22,228 bases of DNA, taken from Desulfovibrio sp. UBA4079 (lineage in GTDB: Bacteria; Desulfobacterota; Desulfovibrionia; Desulfovibrionales; Desulfovibrionaceae). The translations under genes were made by a program, and so were the position numbers. Below are positions 1 through 7,498 of this stretch, piece after piece; position 1 is the first letter of the stretch; each line of letters opens with the position of its first letter. The notes below the pieces were generated by a model that saw only the letters and a list, made by a program, of their open reading frames with translations, was not told the origin of the DNA and did not search any database. The stretch is from positions 11,695 through 33,922 of the forward strand of contig DFYP01000066.1 in NCBI GenBank assembly GCA_002382645.1. The letters are read 5' to 3'.

Positions 1-1
1 G

Positions 2-118
2 CTGGAACTGGGGGCCGGAGCCCCCGGCGGCTGTGGCGATGGCGAATGGGTTCATGGCGTTCCCGGGGCGGTTTCCGCCCTTATCCGCCATATCGGCACA
101 AGGCTGCAGATTCTTTAG
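2..118 (+). CDS. Possible C-terminal end of an unidentified protein (5' truncated by window)
   Basis: An open frame enters from the left edge and ends at TAG 116-118, giving 38 residues that finish with AVSALIRHIGTRLQIL. I do not recognise the family. The next small frame starts 9 bases after this stop and its ribosome-binding stretch (AGGGGGG, 117-123) overlaps the stop codon, as in a tightly spaced operon. The call is weak. The codon-aligned minus strand is also open, with ATGs at 91 and 55 and a higher share of G/C at third codon positions, so a divergent gene starting here and leaving to the left is a real alternative. No function can be assigned to either reading. Confidence 0.3.
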   Translation: MELGAGAPGGCGDGEWVHGVPGAVSALIRHIGTRLQIL

Positions 119-126
119 GGGGGCGT

Positions 127-297
127 GTGCAATTCGAGCCCTGGGCCGTGATCGCGGCCGTTCTGGCCGGCGGGGCCGTGTTCGCCGGGCTGGTCCGGAA
201 GCTGGGGCGGCGCTGTCCGCCCTGACTCTTCCTCTACGGCTCCGCGGGCGCGGGGCTGCTCATGTATTTTCTTTTCCGGAAGCTCCTGGGGCCGTGA
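127..297 (+). CDS. Tiny two-helix membrane protein with in-frame TGA (candidate selenoprotein, CPPU)
   Basis: From GTG 127 the frame encodes 32 residues: a hydrophobic helix (about residues 6-23) and a basic patch (VRKLGRR), then Cys-Pro-Pro, then TGA at 223-225. The same frame continues after TGA for 23 more codons to TGA 295-297, with a second hydrophobic, glycine-rich helix and a basic end (YFLFRKLLGP). Read as selenocysteine, codon 33 gives a C-X-X-U redox motif between two membrane helices in a 56-residue protein. Bases 237-245 pair with 250-258 (two G-U pairs, GGGC loop), 11 nt after the TGA, which is roughly where a bacterial SECIS hairpin sits. AGGGGGG lies 3 nt before the GTG. The second stop falls 3 bases before the convergent mazG end. 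Alternatives are a 32-residue protein that simply stops at 225, or a decayed gene. No family was recognised. Confidence 0.4.
237..258 (+). promoter_or_regulatory. Candidate SECIS-like hairpin after in-frame TGA
   Basis: Nine base pairs join 237-245 to 250-258, including two G-U pairs, around a GGGC tetraloop. The stem starts 11 nt after the TGA at 223-225. In E. coli fdhF the essential SECIS minihelix has about this spacing. The region is very GC-rich, so a chance hairpin is quite possible, and the loop does not obviously match the E. coli apical motif. Confidence 0.25.
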
Positions 298-300
298 GCC

Positions 301-1092
301 TCAGGGCTTGGCCTTGGCCTGGTCCCAGAACCGGTTCAGCACGGCCAGCTCCTGGCCCGCCAGGTCCAGGCCCTGGGCCCGGGCCAGCTCCTCCATGCGC
401 GCGAACCGGGCCAGGAACTTGCGGTTGGCCGCGTCCAGGGCCGCGTTGGCCTTGAAGCCCTTGCGCCGGCCGAACTCCACCAGGCAGAACAGGTAGTCCC
501 CGAACTCCTCCTCCTGGGCCGCGCGGTCGCCCGAGGCCAGGGCCTGCTCCAGCTCACGCCACTCGGACCGGAGCTGGGCGGCCATGTCCTCGTCGCTCTC
601 CCAGGTGAAGCCGAAGCGCGCGGCCTTGGCCTGGATGCGGTAGGCCCGCAGCAGCGGCGGCAGCCCCTTGGGCAGGGAGTCGAACAGCCCGGCCGGGGCG
701 CCGTCGCCGTTCTCCTTCTTCTCCTCGCGCTTGATGCGCTCCCAGTTCCTGAGCAGCTCCTTCTGGCTCTCGAAGGAGGCGTCGGCGAACACGTGCGGGT
801 GGCGGCGGACCATCTTGGCCGCGTTGTTCTCCAGGGCCTCGGACAGGTCGAAGGCCCCGCGCTTCTCATAGAGCACCGCGATGAAGGCCAGGAGGAAGAG
901 CACGTCGCCCAGCTCCTCGCGGGCCTCTAGGGCGTCGCCGTCGCGGATGGCCTCCACCAGCTCGAAGGCCTCCTCCACCACATAGTCGCAGAGGCTCTCC
1001 GGGGTCTGCTCCCGGTCCCAGGGACAGCCGTCCGGGGCGAGCAGCCGTTCAATGACGCCCAAAAGGCGGGCCAGGGACTGTTCCGCGTTCAC
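301..1092 (-). CDS. mazG: Nucleoside triphosphate pyrophosphohydrolase MazG
   Basis: MazG hydrolyses (d)NTPs to the monophosphate and pyrophosphate in the cytosol. It cleans the nucleotide pool and, in E. coli, affects ppGpp levels. The 263-residue product has the length of the E. coli protein and two tandem MazG helical domains. Near the N-terminus it shows the family signature CPWDREQTPESL, followed by the metal-binding acidic pattern VVEEAFELVEA and EELGDVLF; a second weaker domain follows (EEEFGDYLFCLVEF). AAGGAG lies six bases before the ATG, which supports this start. It lies 33 bases downstream of the cvpA-like gene on the same strand, so the two are probably co-transcribed. Its stop almost touches the convergent small frame ending at 297. 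Confidence 0.96.
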   Translation of the reverse strand: MNAEQSLARLLGVIERLLAPDGCPWDREQTPESLCDYVVEEAFELVEAIRDGDALEAREELGDVLFLLAFIAVLYEKRGAFDLSEALENNAAKMVRRHPHVFADASFESQKELLRNWERIKREEKKENGDGAPAGLFDSLPKGLPPLLRAYRIQAKAARFGFTWESDEDMAAQLRSEWRELEQALASGDRAAQEEEFGDYLFCLVEFGRRKGFKANAALDAANRKFLARFARMEELARAQGLDLAGQELAVLNRFWDQAKAKP

Positions 1093-1125
1093 GTTCGCTC
1101 CTTGTGCGGGGGTCTGCAGGCGGGG

Positions 1126-1701
1126 TCAGGGCGCGGTCTTGCCGTCCTGCACGGGCATGCCGTTCTTTTCCAGGATGTCGCGCAGGGACGGAGGCTGCTT
1201 GGGCAGGGCTATGCCGCGCTCCTCCAGGGTCTGGCGCCAAGTGTTCGGGGCCATCTCGGCCAGGGTCCGCAGGGCGGGATCGGCGTGCGGGGCCAGCTTG
1301 GATTTGCGGACCATCTCTATGCCCGGCAGGAAGGTGTTCAGGAAGAGCAGGAGCACCAGGCTGGCCAGGGCGCCCTCGGCCAGGCCCAGGGCCGCGCCGG
1401 CCGTGTGGTCCAGCCAGCCGAGCACGGCCACCTTGAGCAGGTTGCGCAGGAACAGGGCCAGGAGCCAGCAGCCCACCAGCACTGCCAGGAAGGTGAGCAG
1501 GTAGCTCAGGGCCGCGATGCTTGCGTTGCTCTGCATGTACACGGCCAGATGCGGGGCCAGGATGCCGTGGTAGCGGGAGGCCGCCAGGGTGGCGATGCTC
1601 AAGGACGCCAGGGAGATCCCCTCGCGCACGAAGCCCTTGGCCAGCCCCCGGATGGCGGCCAGGAGAAGGATGGCGATGATGATCACGTCCAGGAAGTTCA
1701 T
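1126..1701 (-). CDS. cvpA: CvpA-family inner-membrane protein
   Basis: The 191-residue product begins MNFLDVIIIAILLLAAIRG and has about four hydrophobic segments in its first 140 residues, the hallmark of the CvpA (colicin V production) family. The N-terminal pattern of a helix, then R-G-x-x-x-G-F-x-x-E (RGLAKGFVRE), is the usual family signature. The C-terminal ~50 residues are hydrophilic and probably cytoplasmic. CvpA proteins have been linked to colicin V export and envelope homeostasis, but their molecular role is not settled. I chose ATG 1701 because GGAG lies five bases upstream; the longer open frame to 1800 adds a proline-rich, non-membrane stretch with no conserved look. It is the first gene of a probable cvpA-mazG pair. 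Confidence 0.88.
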   Translation of the reverse strand: MNFLDVIIIAILLLAAIRGLAKGFVREGISLASLSIATLAASRYHGILAPHLAVYMQSNASIAALSYLLTFLAVLVGCWLLALFLRNLLKVAVLGWLDHTAGAALGLAEGALASLVLLLFLNTFLPGIEMVRKSKLAPHADPALRTLAEMAPNTWRQTLEERGIALPKQPPSLRDILEKNGMPVQDGKTAP

Positions 1702-1803
1702 GCTGCTCCAGGGGCTTTGCGGCGCGCCCGTTCCCGCACTATCAGAGCCCCGCGGAAAAGGGAAGGGCGGCGGGCGGGAAGCCCCGGCAAACGCCGTCAA
1801 GGG

Positions 1804-1832
1804 TTGTCTCCGGGCCGGTTCTCGGCTATAGG
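1804..1832 (+). promoter_or_regulatory. Putative sigma70-type promoter for rmlC-manC
   Basis: TTGTCT (1804-1809) and TATAGG (1827-1832) are separated by exactly 17 bases; each matches the consensus at four of six positions. The site lies 39 bases before the rmlC start codon in the divergent spacer between cvpA and rmlC. It was assigned by eye only. Confidence 0.4.
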
Positions 1833-1871
1833 GGCCCCAGCGCCTTTCTGCGCATTTCCGAGGAGGACAGC

Positions 1872-2432
1872 GTGCTGGTCACCGCCACCGAGTTCCCCGG
1901 CCTCCTGGTCCTGGAGCCGCGGGTCTTTCAGGACGAACGCGGCTTTTTCCTGGAGACCTGGAGCCGGCGTGCCTTCGGGGCGGCTGGCCTGGACCAGGAC
2001 TTCCTCCAGGACAACCACGCCCACTCGGTGCCGGCCGGGGTGCTCCGCGGGTTCCATTTCCAGCGTCCGCCCCAGGCCCAGGCCAAGCTCGTCTGGGTTT
2101 CCCGCGGCGCGGTCCTGGACGCGGCCTTGGACCTGCGGCGCGGTTCGCCCACCTTCGGCCGGGTCTATGCCCGGGAGCTCTCCGCCGAGAACCATCTGCG
2201 CCTGTTCCTGCCCAAGGGCTTCGCCCACGCCTACCTGACGCTTCAGCCGGACACGGATTTCCAGTACAAGGTGGACGCGCCCTACGCCCCGGAACTGGAG
2301 GACGGCGTCCTCTGGAACGACCCGGACCTGGGCTTTGCCTGGCCCGAGGCCGCGCCGCTGCTGTCGCCCAAGGACGGGCGGCTCTCCCGGCTGCGGGACT
2401 GCAACACTCCTTTTGTCTTCGAACAAGGGTGA
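1872..2432 (+). CDS. rmlC: dTDP-4-dehydrorhamnose 3,5-epimerase family protein
   Basis: RmlC epimerises C3 and C5 of dTDP-4-keto-6-deoxyglucose on the way to dTDP-L-rhamnose for surface polysaccharide. The 186-residue product is of normal length and shows the cupin-fold family motifs in order: VFQDERGFFLETW, QDNHAHS, the catalytic-His region GVLRGFHFQ, LPKGFAHAYL, FQYKVDAPYAPE and WNDPDLGFAWP. The start is GTG 1872, about five bases after a perfect AGGAGG. The next gene begins seven bases after its stop, so the pair is one transcription unit. No rmlA, rmlB or rmlD is in the window. Since the partner gene makes GDP-mannose precursors, a related sugar epimerase acting on another nucleotide sugar cannot be excluded. 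Confidence 0.9.
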   Translation: MLVTATEFPGLLVLEPRVFQDERGFFLETWSRRAFGAAGLDQDFLQDNHAHSVPAGVLRGFHFQRPPQAQAKLVWVSRGAVLDAALDLRRGSPTFGRVYARELSAENHLRLFLPKGFAHAYLTLQPDTDFQYKVDAPYAPELEDGVLWNDPDLGFAWPEAAPLLSPKDGRLSRLRDCNTPFVFEQG

Positions 2433-2439
2433 TCCGCAC

Positions 2440-3882
2440 ATGACAGCAGCGTCCGCCAAGCCTTCCAAGCCGACCGCCCTTGACGGCGGCCACGCCATCG
2501 TCCTGGCCGGCGGCGCGGGCACGCGGCTCTGGCCCCTGTCCCGGACCCTGTTCCCCAAGCAGCTGCTCTCGTTGAACGGCCCGCACTCCCTGCTCCAGCA
2601 GACCCTGCTGCGCATCCTCCCGGCCTTCGGCCCGGAGCGCGTCTGGGTGGTGACCAACGAGGAGCACGTCTTCGAGGTCCGCAGCCAGGTCCGCGCCCTG
2701 GACCCCCAGCTGGAGGCCCAGGTCCTGGCCGAGCCCCTGGTGCGCAACACCCTGCCCGCGGTGCTCCTGGGCCTGGACCGCATCCTGGCCGCCACCGGCG
2801 GGGACGGCCGGATCCCGGTGGCCGTGTTCCCCTCGGACCACCTGGTGCAGAACCAGCAGGCCTGGCTGGGCAACCTGACCCAGGCCCTGGAGCTGGCCCG
2901 CCAGGGCCGCTTCGTGACCTTCGGCGTCAAGCCGCGCCGGGTGGACACGGGCTACGGCTTCATGGCCCGGGGCGAGGCCCTGGCCCCGGGGGCCTACCAG
3001 GTCCGCGAATTCGTGGAAAAGCCGCCCCTGCGCCAGGCCGAGGCCTATCTGCGCAGCGGGATCCACTACTGGAGCAGCGGCATGTTCTTTTTCCAGGCCA
3101 GGAACTTCCTCAAGGATGTGGCCCGGTTCCAGCCCGAGCTCTGGGACTGGTGGCTGCGCCGGGAAGAGGTCCCCCTGACCCAGGGCTACCGGGACATCCC
3201 GTCCATCTCCCTGGACTACGGCGTGCTGGAGAAGCTCCAGGACATCACCATGATCGAGGCCTCCTTCCAGTGGGACGACCTGGGCAACTGGGAGGCGGTG
3301 TACCGGCTCGGCGAGAAGGACGCCTACGGCAACGTGCTCCAGGGCGACGTCCTGGCCCTGGACTGCCGGGGCTGCCTGCTGGTTTCCACCCACGGCAAGC
3401 TGGCCGCCATGGGGCTGACCGACACCATTGTGGTCCAGACCCGCGACGCCACCCTGTCCATCCCGTTCCGGGAGGTCCAGCGGGTCAAGGACGTGGTTTC
3501 CCATCTGCGCGCCGAGGGCAATCCGCTTACCGAGGTCCACCCCACGGTGCACCGGCCCTGGGGCACGTATTGCGTGCTGGAGGAGGGTCCCCGGTTCAAG
3601 ATCAAGCGCATCGTGGTCCTGCCCGGTGCGCGGCTGTCCCAACAGATGCATCACCACAGGAGCGAACACTGGGTCGTGATGGAGGGCACGGCCCTGGTGG
3701 AGATCGGCGGTGAGGAGCGGGTGCTGGTGGAGAATCAATCCGTGGATATCCCCAAGACCACGAGCCACCGGTTGTTCAATCCCGGCAAGGTGCCCCTGGA
3801 GATCATCGAGGTCCAGAGCGGCCCCTACCTGGGGGAGGACGACATTGTGCGTTTCCAGGATACCTACGGCCGGGGCGGGTAG
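2440..3882 (+). CDS. manC: Bifunctional mannose-1-phosphate guanylyltransferase / mannose-6-phosphate isomerase
   Basis: The 480-residue protein joins two activities leading to GDP-mannose. The N-terminal nucleotidyltransferase domain carries the pyrophosphorylase signature LAGGAGTRLWPLSR followed by FPKQLL (about residues 22-45), then VFPSDHLV, FVEKPP and WDDLGNWEAV. The C-terminal cupin domain (type II phosphomannose isomerase) has RPWGTYCVLEEG, a metal-binding QMHHHRSEHWVVMEG and NQSVDIPKTTSHRLFNPG. Length and domain order match the AlgA/ManC/XanB family. I chose ATG 2440 because AAGGGTGA lies upstream and because the longer open frame would overlap most of the end of rmlC. Products would feed lipopolysaccharide or capsule synthesis. 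The neighbouring qrc operon appears independently transcribed. Confidence 0.95.
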   Translation: MTAASAKPSKPTALDGGHAIVLAGGAGTRLWPLSRTLFPKQLLSLNGPHSLLQQTLLRILPAFGPERVWVVTNEEHVFEVRSQVRALDPQLEAQVLAEPLVRNTLPAVLLGLDRILAATGGDGRIPVAVFPSDHLVQNQQAWLGNLTQALELARQGRFVTFGVKPRRVDTGYGFMARGEALAPGAYQVREFVEKPPLRQAEAYLRSGIHYWSSGMFFFQARNFLKDVARFQPELWDWWLRREEVPLTQGYRDIPSISLDYGVLEKLQDITMIEASFQWDDLGNWEAVYRLGEKDAYGNVLQGDVLALDCRGCLLVSTHGKLAAMGLTDTIVVQTRDATLSIPFREVQRVKDVVSHLRAEGNPLTEVHPTVHRPWGTYCVLEEGPRFKIKRIVVLPGARLSQQMHHHRSEHWVVMEGTALVEIGGEERVLVENQSVDIPKTTSHRLFNPGKVPLEIIEVQSGPYLGEDDIVRFQDTYGRGG

Positions 3883-3969
3883 TCGCTCCGGAGGGGGTAG
3901 TTGCCTGGAAATGTTCGGCTTTCGCATATTTCCCGGCAACAGAGGGCTCGTGAATTTTTTCCTATTCCC

Positions 3970-3998
3970 TTGACACGGAAAGAATCTTCAAATTAAAG
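3970..3998 (+). promoter_or_regulatory. Putative sigma70-type promoter of the qrc operon
   Basis: A perfect TTGACA (3970-3975) is followed after 17 bases by TTAAAG (3993-3998), with TAAAGA one base further on as an alternative -10. It lies in an AT-rich stretch, unusual for this genome, about 60 bases before qrcA. The -35 is convincing; the -10 is weak. Confidence 0.5.
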
Positions 3999-4055
3999 AA
4001 CGGCATTCATTCTGGAGAACGTGTTTTTTCAACTAAGGAGCTATGGGGCGAGGTT

Positions 4056-4607
4056 ATGGAGGAGAAGAAAGGAACAAAATGTTGTGGGGGATTCCTGGCG
4101 TTTGTCCTGGGATTCCTGCTCTCCGTGGTCGCCGGCTGGGTGCTGTTCCCGGGCATGCTGTACAGCGAGCTGGATCAGCCCATCCCGTTCAGCCATAAGA
4201 TCCACGTCGAGGACCAGGGCCTAACCTGCGACAGCTGTCACTTCTTCCGGGAGGACGGCTCCTATCAGGGCCTTCCCACCAACGAGCAGTGCTCCGGCTG
4301 CCACTCCGAGGTCGTCGGCCAGACGCAGGCCGAGGCCAAGTACGTGCAGGAGTACGTGCAGAAGAACAAGGAAGTGCCCTGGCTGAACTATCAGTACCAG
4401 CCGGACAACGTCCTGTTCTCGCATAAGGCCCATGAGCCGTTCGAGTGCACCGAGTGCCATCCCGACGTGGCCAAGGCGGACAAGGCTCCGAAGTACTACG
4501 AGAACAAGCTCTCCGGGTACAGCAAGCAGACCATGAAGATGTGGCAGTGCGAGCGCTGCCACGCCGAAAACGGCGTGAGCAACGCCTGCCACGTTTGCCA
4601 CAAGTAA
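4056..4607 (+). CDS. qrcA: QrcA, membrane-anchored multiheme cytochrome c of the Qrc complex
   Basis: QrcA receives electrons from periplasmic type I cytochrome c3 and passes them into the quinone reductase complex. The 183-residue protein has one N-terminal hydrophobic helix (about residues 12-32), without an obvious cleavage site, so it probably anchors a periplasmic domain. I count five CXXCH heme-binding motifs: 58-62, 79-83, 131-135, 165-169 and 178-182. Extra histidines (FSHKIH, FSHKAH) could be distal ligands, as in class III cytochromes. From memory the complex is described as having six c hemes; a sixth CXXCH is not visible here, and the only other cysteines are the pair at 9-10. ATG 4056 has a weak GAGG just upstream. 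qrcB follows 18 bases after the stop. Confidence 0.92.
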   Translation: MEEKKGTKCCGGFLAFVLGFLLSVVAGWVLFPGMLYSELDQPIPFSHKIHVEDQGLTCDSCHFFREDGSYQGLPTNEQCSGCHSEVVGQTQAEAKYVQEYVQKNKEVPWLNYQYQPDNVLFSHKAHEPFECTECHPDVAKADKAPKYYENKLSGYSKQTMKMWQCERCHAENGVSNACHVCHK

Positions 4608-4625
4608 CGAGAGAGGGGTGCTGAT

Positions 4626-6683
4626 ATGGGTTTGGATCGTAGAGCATTCATAAAATTCATCGTGGGCGGCGCTGCGGGTACCCTGTTCACGCCGATCCCC
4701 TGGAAACTGGCCGACGACTCCTCGATCTGGAGCCAGAACTGGTCCTGGATCCCGCGGCTGAAGTCCGGAGCGGTCACCGCCGACGCCACGTACAGCAAGC
4801 TGTGCTCCGCCGGTTGCGCCGTGAAGGTCAAGAAGGTGGGCGGCCTGGCCTTCGGCGTGAAGGGCAATGCCGACAACGCCCTGAGCCAGGGCGGCGTCTG
4901 CCCGCTGTGCGCCAACGGCGCCCAGATGCTGCGCAGCCCCGCGCGGGTGGCCGGTCCCCTGAAGAAGGACGGTTCCGCGTTCAAGGCCATCTCCTGGGAC
5001 GAGGCCGAGGCTCTGCTGGCCGACAAGCTCAAGGGCCTCAAGGGCCAGAGCGGCAAGGTCGCGGCCATCAGCGGCGACGGCTCGGGCACGGCCAATGAGG
5101 TCCTTTCCGGCTTCCTGGCCGGTCTGGGCTCCAGCGCCTACTACTACATGCCCAGCGATCAGACGACCATGGCCAAGGCCTGGAACGGGATCATGGGCGG
5201 CTCCGGCCAGATCGGCTACGATCTGGAGGGCGCGGATCTGGTGTTGTGCATCGGCGCGGACATCATGGACGCCTTCGGGCCCACCGTCCGCAACCAGAAG
5301 GCCATCGCGGCCAAGCGGCCCATTGAGGGCGACAAGACCGTGACCCTGCTCTACGCCGGGCCGGTCCGCACCCGCACCGCGGCCGTGGCCGACACCTGGG
5401 TGCCCGTTTCGCCGGACGGCGGAGCGGCCTTCGCCCTGGGCCTGGCCAACCTGCTGATCAAGTCCGGCAAGGGCGCCTCCCTGGGCGGCTTCGGCGAGTT
5501 CGCCGAGCTGGCCGCCAAGTTCGGCCCCGACGCCGTGGAAAAGGCCGCGGGAGTCAAGACCGAGGCCCTGATGACCGTGGCCAAGGCCCTGCTCATGGCC
5601 AAGAACCCCGTGGTCGTGGTCGGTTCCGGCTCCGGCCAGGGCGGCGGCGTGGCCCTGGCGGCCGCGGGCGTGGCCCTGAACGCCCTGCTCGGCTCGCTCA
5701 CCGTGCTGCCCGAGTTCCCCAAGGCCGTGTCCCACGCCCCGGATCGCAGCGGCCTGCTGGCCAAGGACGTGGTGGCCTGGCTTGCCGACGTGGACGCCGG
5801 CAAGGCCCCGACCCCCGAAGTCCTGTTCGTCTACGAGGCCAACCCGGCCTACGCCCTGCCCCAGGCGGCCGCCATGGCCAAGACCCTGGACAAGGCCGGC
5901 CTGCTGGTCTCCTTCAGCACCTACATGGACGAGACCGCGGCCCTGGCGGACCTGATCCTGCCCGCGCCGCATCCCTTCGAGCGGTTGGACGACGCCCAGA
6001 GCCCCTACGGGCTGGGCAAGGCCACCTATCTGCTGGCCACCGCCGTGGCCGCCCCGGAGAAGGACTGCAAGTCCACCCCGGACTTCATCCTGGGTCTGGC
6101 CGGCAAGCTCGGCGTGGACCTGGGCTTCGGAGCCTTCGAGGACGTGCTCAAGGCCAAGGTCCAGGCCATCGGCGCCGACTGGGACGCCCTGGCCGCCGGC
6201 GGGGCCTTCGTCTCCGACAGGAAGGGCTCGGCCCAGGCCGACCTGGGCGCCAGCGCCCTGGCCAAGGCCGCGGCCGCTCCCAAGGCCCAGGGAACGCTCC
6301 TGGCGGCCCTGGATCACCTGAACATCGGCACCGGCGCGCTGGCTACGCCGCCGCACGCCCTGCTCACCGTCCGCGACACGGAACTGTACGGCAAGGACCT
6401 CTTCGTGCAGATGTGCGCGGCCACGGCCAAGTCCCTGGGCGTCTCCGAAGGCGCCAAGGTCAAGCTCACGGCCGGCGGTTCGGAGATCACGGCCCGCGTG
6501 GCCCTCAACGAGGGTGTCATGACCGGAGTGGTGGCCGCGCCCCTGGGCTTGGGCCGCACGGCCTGGGACCCCTTCACCAAGGGCAAGGGCGATAACGTCA
6601 GCAAGATCCTCGCCGTGAGCGCCGAACCCGGCACGGGCTATTCCGTGTGGGCCGGCTCCGCCGTGAGCGTCGCCAAAATGTAG
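4626..6683 (+). CDS. qrcB: QrcB, molybdopterin-oxidoreductase-family subunit of the Qrc complex
   Basis: QrcB belongs to the molybdopterin oxidoreductase superfamily but acts as an electron-transfer subunit of Qrc. From memory, the purified complex was reported to lack molybdenum. The 685-residue product starts with a Tat-type signal (DRRAFIK, residues 4-10, followed by a hydrophobic stretch), consistent with folded export to the periplasm. The cluster-binding region near the N-terminus has C60, C64, C92 and C95. Against the usual C-x2-C-x3-C-x27-C spacing, the first position is Ser57. The rest is the alanine/glycine-rich fold of the family, with a C-terminal beta-barrel-like domain (ELYGKDLFVQ, VKLTAGGSEITARVALNEGV). 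A GAGAGGGG stretch precedes ATG 4626. qrcC follows 11 bases after the stop. Confidence 0.93.
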   Translation: MGLDRRAFIKFIVGGAAGTLFTPIPWKLADDSSIWSQNWSWIPRLKSGAVTADATYSKLCSAGCAVKVKKVGGLAFGVKGNADNALSQGGVCPLCANGAQMLRSPARVAGPLKKDGSAFKAISWDEAEALLADKLKGLKGQSGKVAAISGDGSGTANEVLSGFLAGLGSSAYYYMPSDQTTMAKAWNGIMGGSGQIGYDLEGADLVLCIGADIMDAFGPTVRNQKAIAAKRPIEGDKTVTLLYAGPVRTRTAAVADTWVPVSPDGGAAFALGLANLLIKSGKGASLGGFGEFAELAAKFGPDAVEKAAGVKTEALMTVAKALLMAKNPVVVVGSGSGQGGGVALAAAGVALNALLGSLTVLPEFPKAVSHAPDRSGLLAKDVVAWLADVDAGKAPTPEVLFVYEANPAYALPQAAAMAKTLDKAGLLVSFSTYMDETAALADLILPAPHPFERLDDAQSPYGLGKATYLLATAVAAPEKDCKSTPDFILGLAGKLGVDLGFGAFEDVLKAKVQAIGADWDALAAGGAFVSDRKGSAQADLGASALAKAAAAPKAQGTLLAALDHLNIGTGALATPPHALLTVRDTELYGKDLFVQMCAATAKSLGVSEGAKVKLTAGGSEITARVALNEGVMTGVVAAPLGLGRTAWDPFTKGKGDNVSKILAVSAEPGTGYSVWAGSAVSVAKM

Positions 6684-6694
6684 GGGGACCCCAG

Positions 6695-7489
6695 ATGCAC
6701 GCGAAAGAATTCAAAATCAGATGGGGCATGGTCATCGATGTGGACAAGTGCACCGGCTGCGGTGCCTGCATGGTGGCCTGCCAGGTTGAGAACAATATCG
6801 CCCCGGTCACCCCGGAAGTGGACGCTTGGGCCGGCGTGGCTTACGACGCCTCCAACAAGCTGCGTACGCTGAACTGGCTGACCGTTTACGAGATCAACAA
6901 CAAGAAGGCCTTCCCCGAGTACGAGGTGGCCTACATGCCGCGGCCCTGCATGCAGTGCGCCAGCCCGGCCTGCGTGCCGGTCTGCCCTGTGGTGGCCACG
7001 GACAAGAACGAGGAAGGCGGCATCGTCAGCCAGATCTACCCGCGCTGTATCGGCTGCCGGTACTGCATGGCGGCCTGCCCCTACCACGCCCGCTACTTCA
7101 ACTGGTTCGACCCGACCTGGCCGGCCGGCATGGCCAAGGCCCTGTCGCCCAGCACCTCCACGCGGCCCCGCGGCGTGGTCGAGAAGTGCAACTTCTGCCA
7201 CACCCGCTTCCAGCAGGCCAAGGACAAGGCCCGCCAGGAAGGCGGCGACCCGAACAGCCTGGCTGACGGCGCCTACAACACGGCCTGCGCCGAGGTCTGC
7301 CCCAGCGGGGCGATCCTCTTCGGGGACCTGAACAACCCCGCGCACAAGGTGCATGCACTGGCGCACAGCAAGCATTCCTTCCGCCTTCTGGAGCGGCTGG
7401 GCCTGGGACCGCAGGTCTACTACTACAGCAAGCGGGAATGGGTGCACCGTCTGGGCGACAACTACCTGCCCAACGAAAAGAAAGCATAG
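6695..7489 (+). CDS. qrcC: QrcC, four-cluster iron-sulfur subunit of the Qrc complex
   Basis: This 264-residue ferredoxin-like subunit wires QrcB and the heme subunit to the membrane subunit. It carries the 16 cysteines expected for four clusters, in the DMSO-reductase-B/PsrB pattern: CTGCGACMVAC (19-29), CMQCASPACVPVC, CIGCRYCMAAC, and CNFC paired with CAEVC. It has no signal peptide of its own, so it is presumably exported together with Tat-targeted QrcB. ATG 6695 was chosen because AGGGGGACC lies just upstream and the conserved region begins right after it; the longer open frame overlaps the end of qrcB. qrcD starts nine bases after the stop, indicating tight co-expression. Confidence 0.94.
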   Translation: MHAKEFKIRWGMVIDVDKCTGCGACMVACQVENNIAPVTPEVDAWAGVAYDASNKLRTLNWLTVYEINNKKAFPEYEVAYMPRPCMQCASPACVPVCPVVATDKNEEGGIVSQIYPRCIGCRYCMAACPYHARYFNWFDPTWPAGMAKALSPSTSTRPRGVVEKCNFCHTRFQQAKDKARQEGGDPNSLADGAYNTACAEVCPSGAILFGDLNNPAHKVHALAHSKHSFRLLERLGLGPQVYYYSKREWVHRLGDNYLPNEKKA

Positions 7490-7498
7490 GGGGCGTAC

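Noticed and set aside
66..80. GGGCGG-TTT-CCGCCC inverted repeat as a terminator
   Set aside because: It has a 6-bp stem and a 3-base loop without a T run, and lies inside an open frame; such repeats are common in this base composition.
53..91. Possible minus-strand gene start (ATG 91 or 55) leaving the window to the left
   Set aside because: Its third-position G/C is good, but there is no ribosome-binding site at either ATG and too few codons to judge. It is kept only as an alternative to the plus-strand fragment.
1879..3939. A 686-codon minus-strand frame opposite rmlC and manC
   Set aside because: Its composition is that of an antisense shadow, and both plus-strand genes carry full family motifs.
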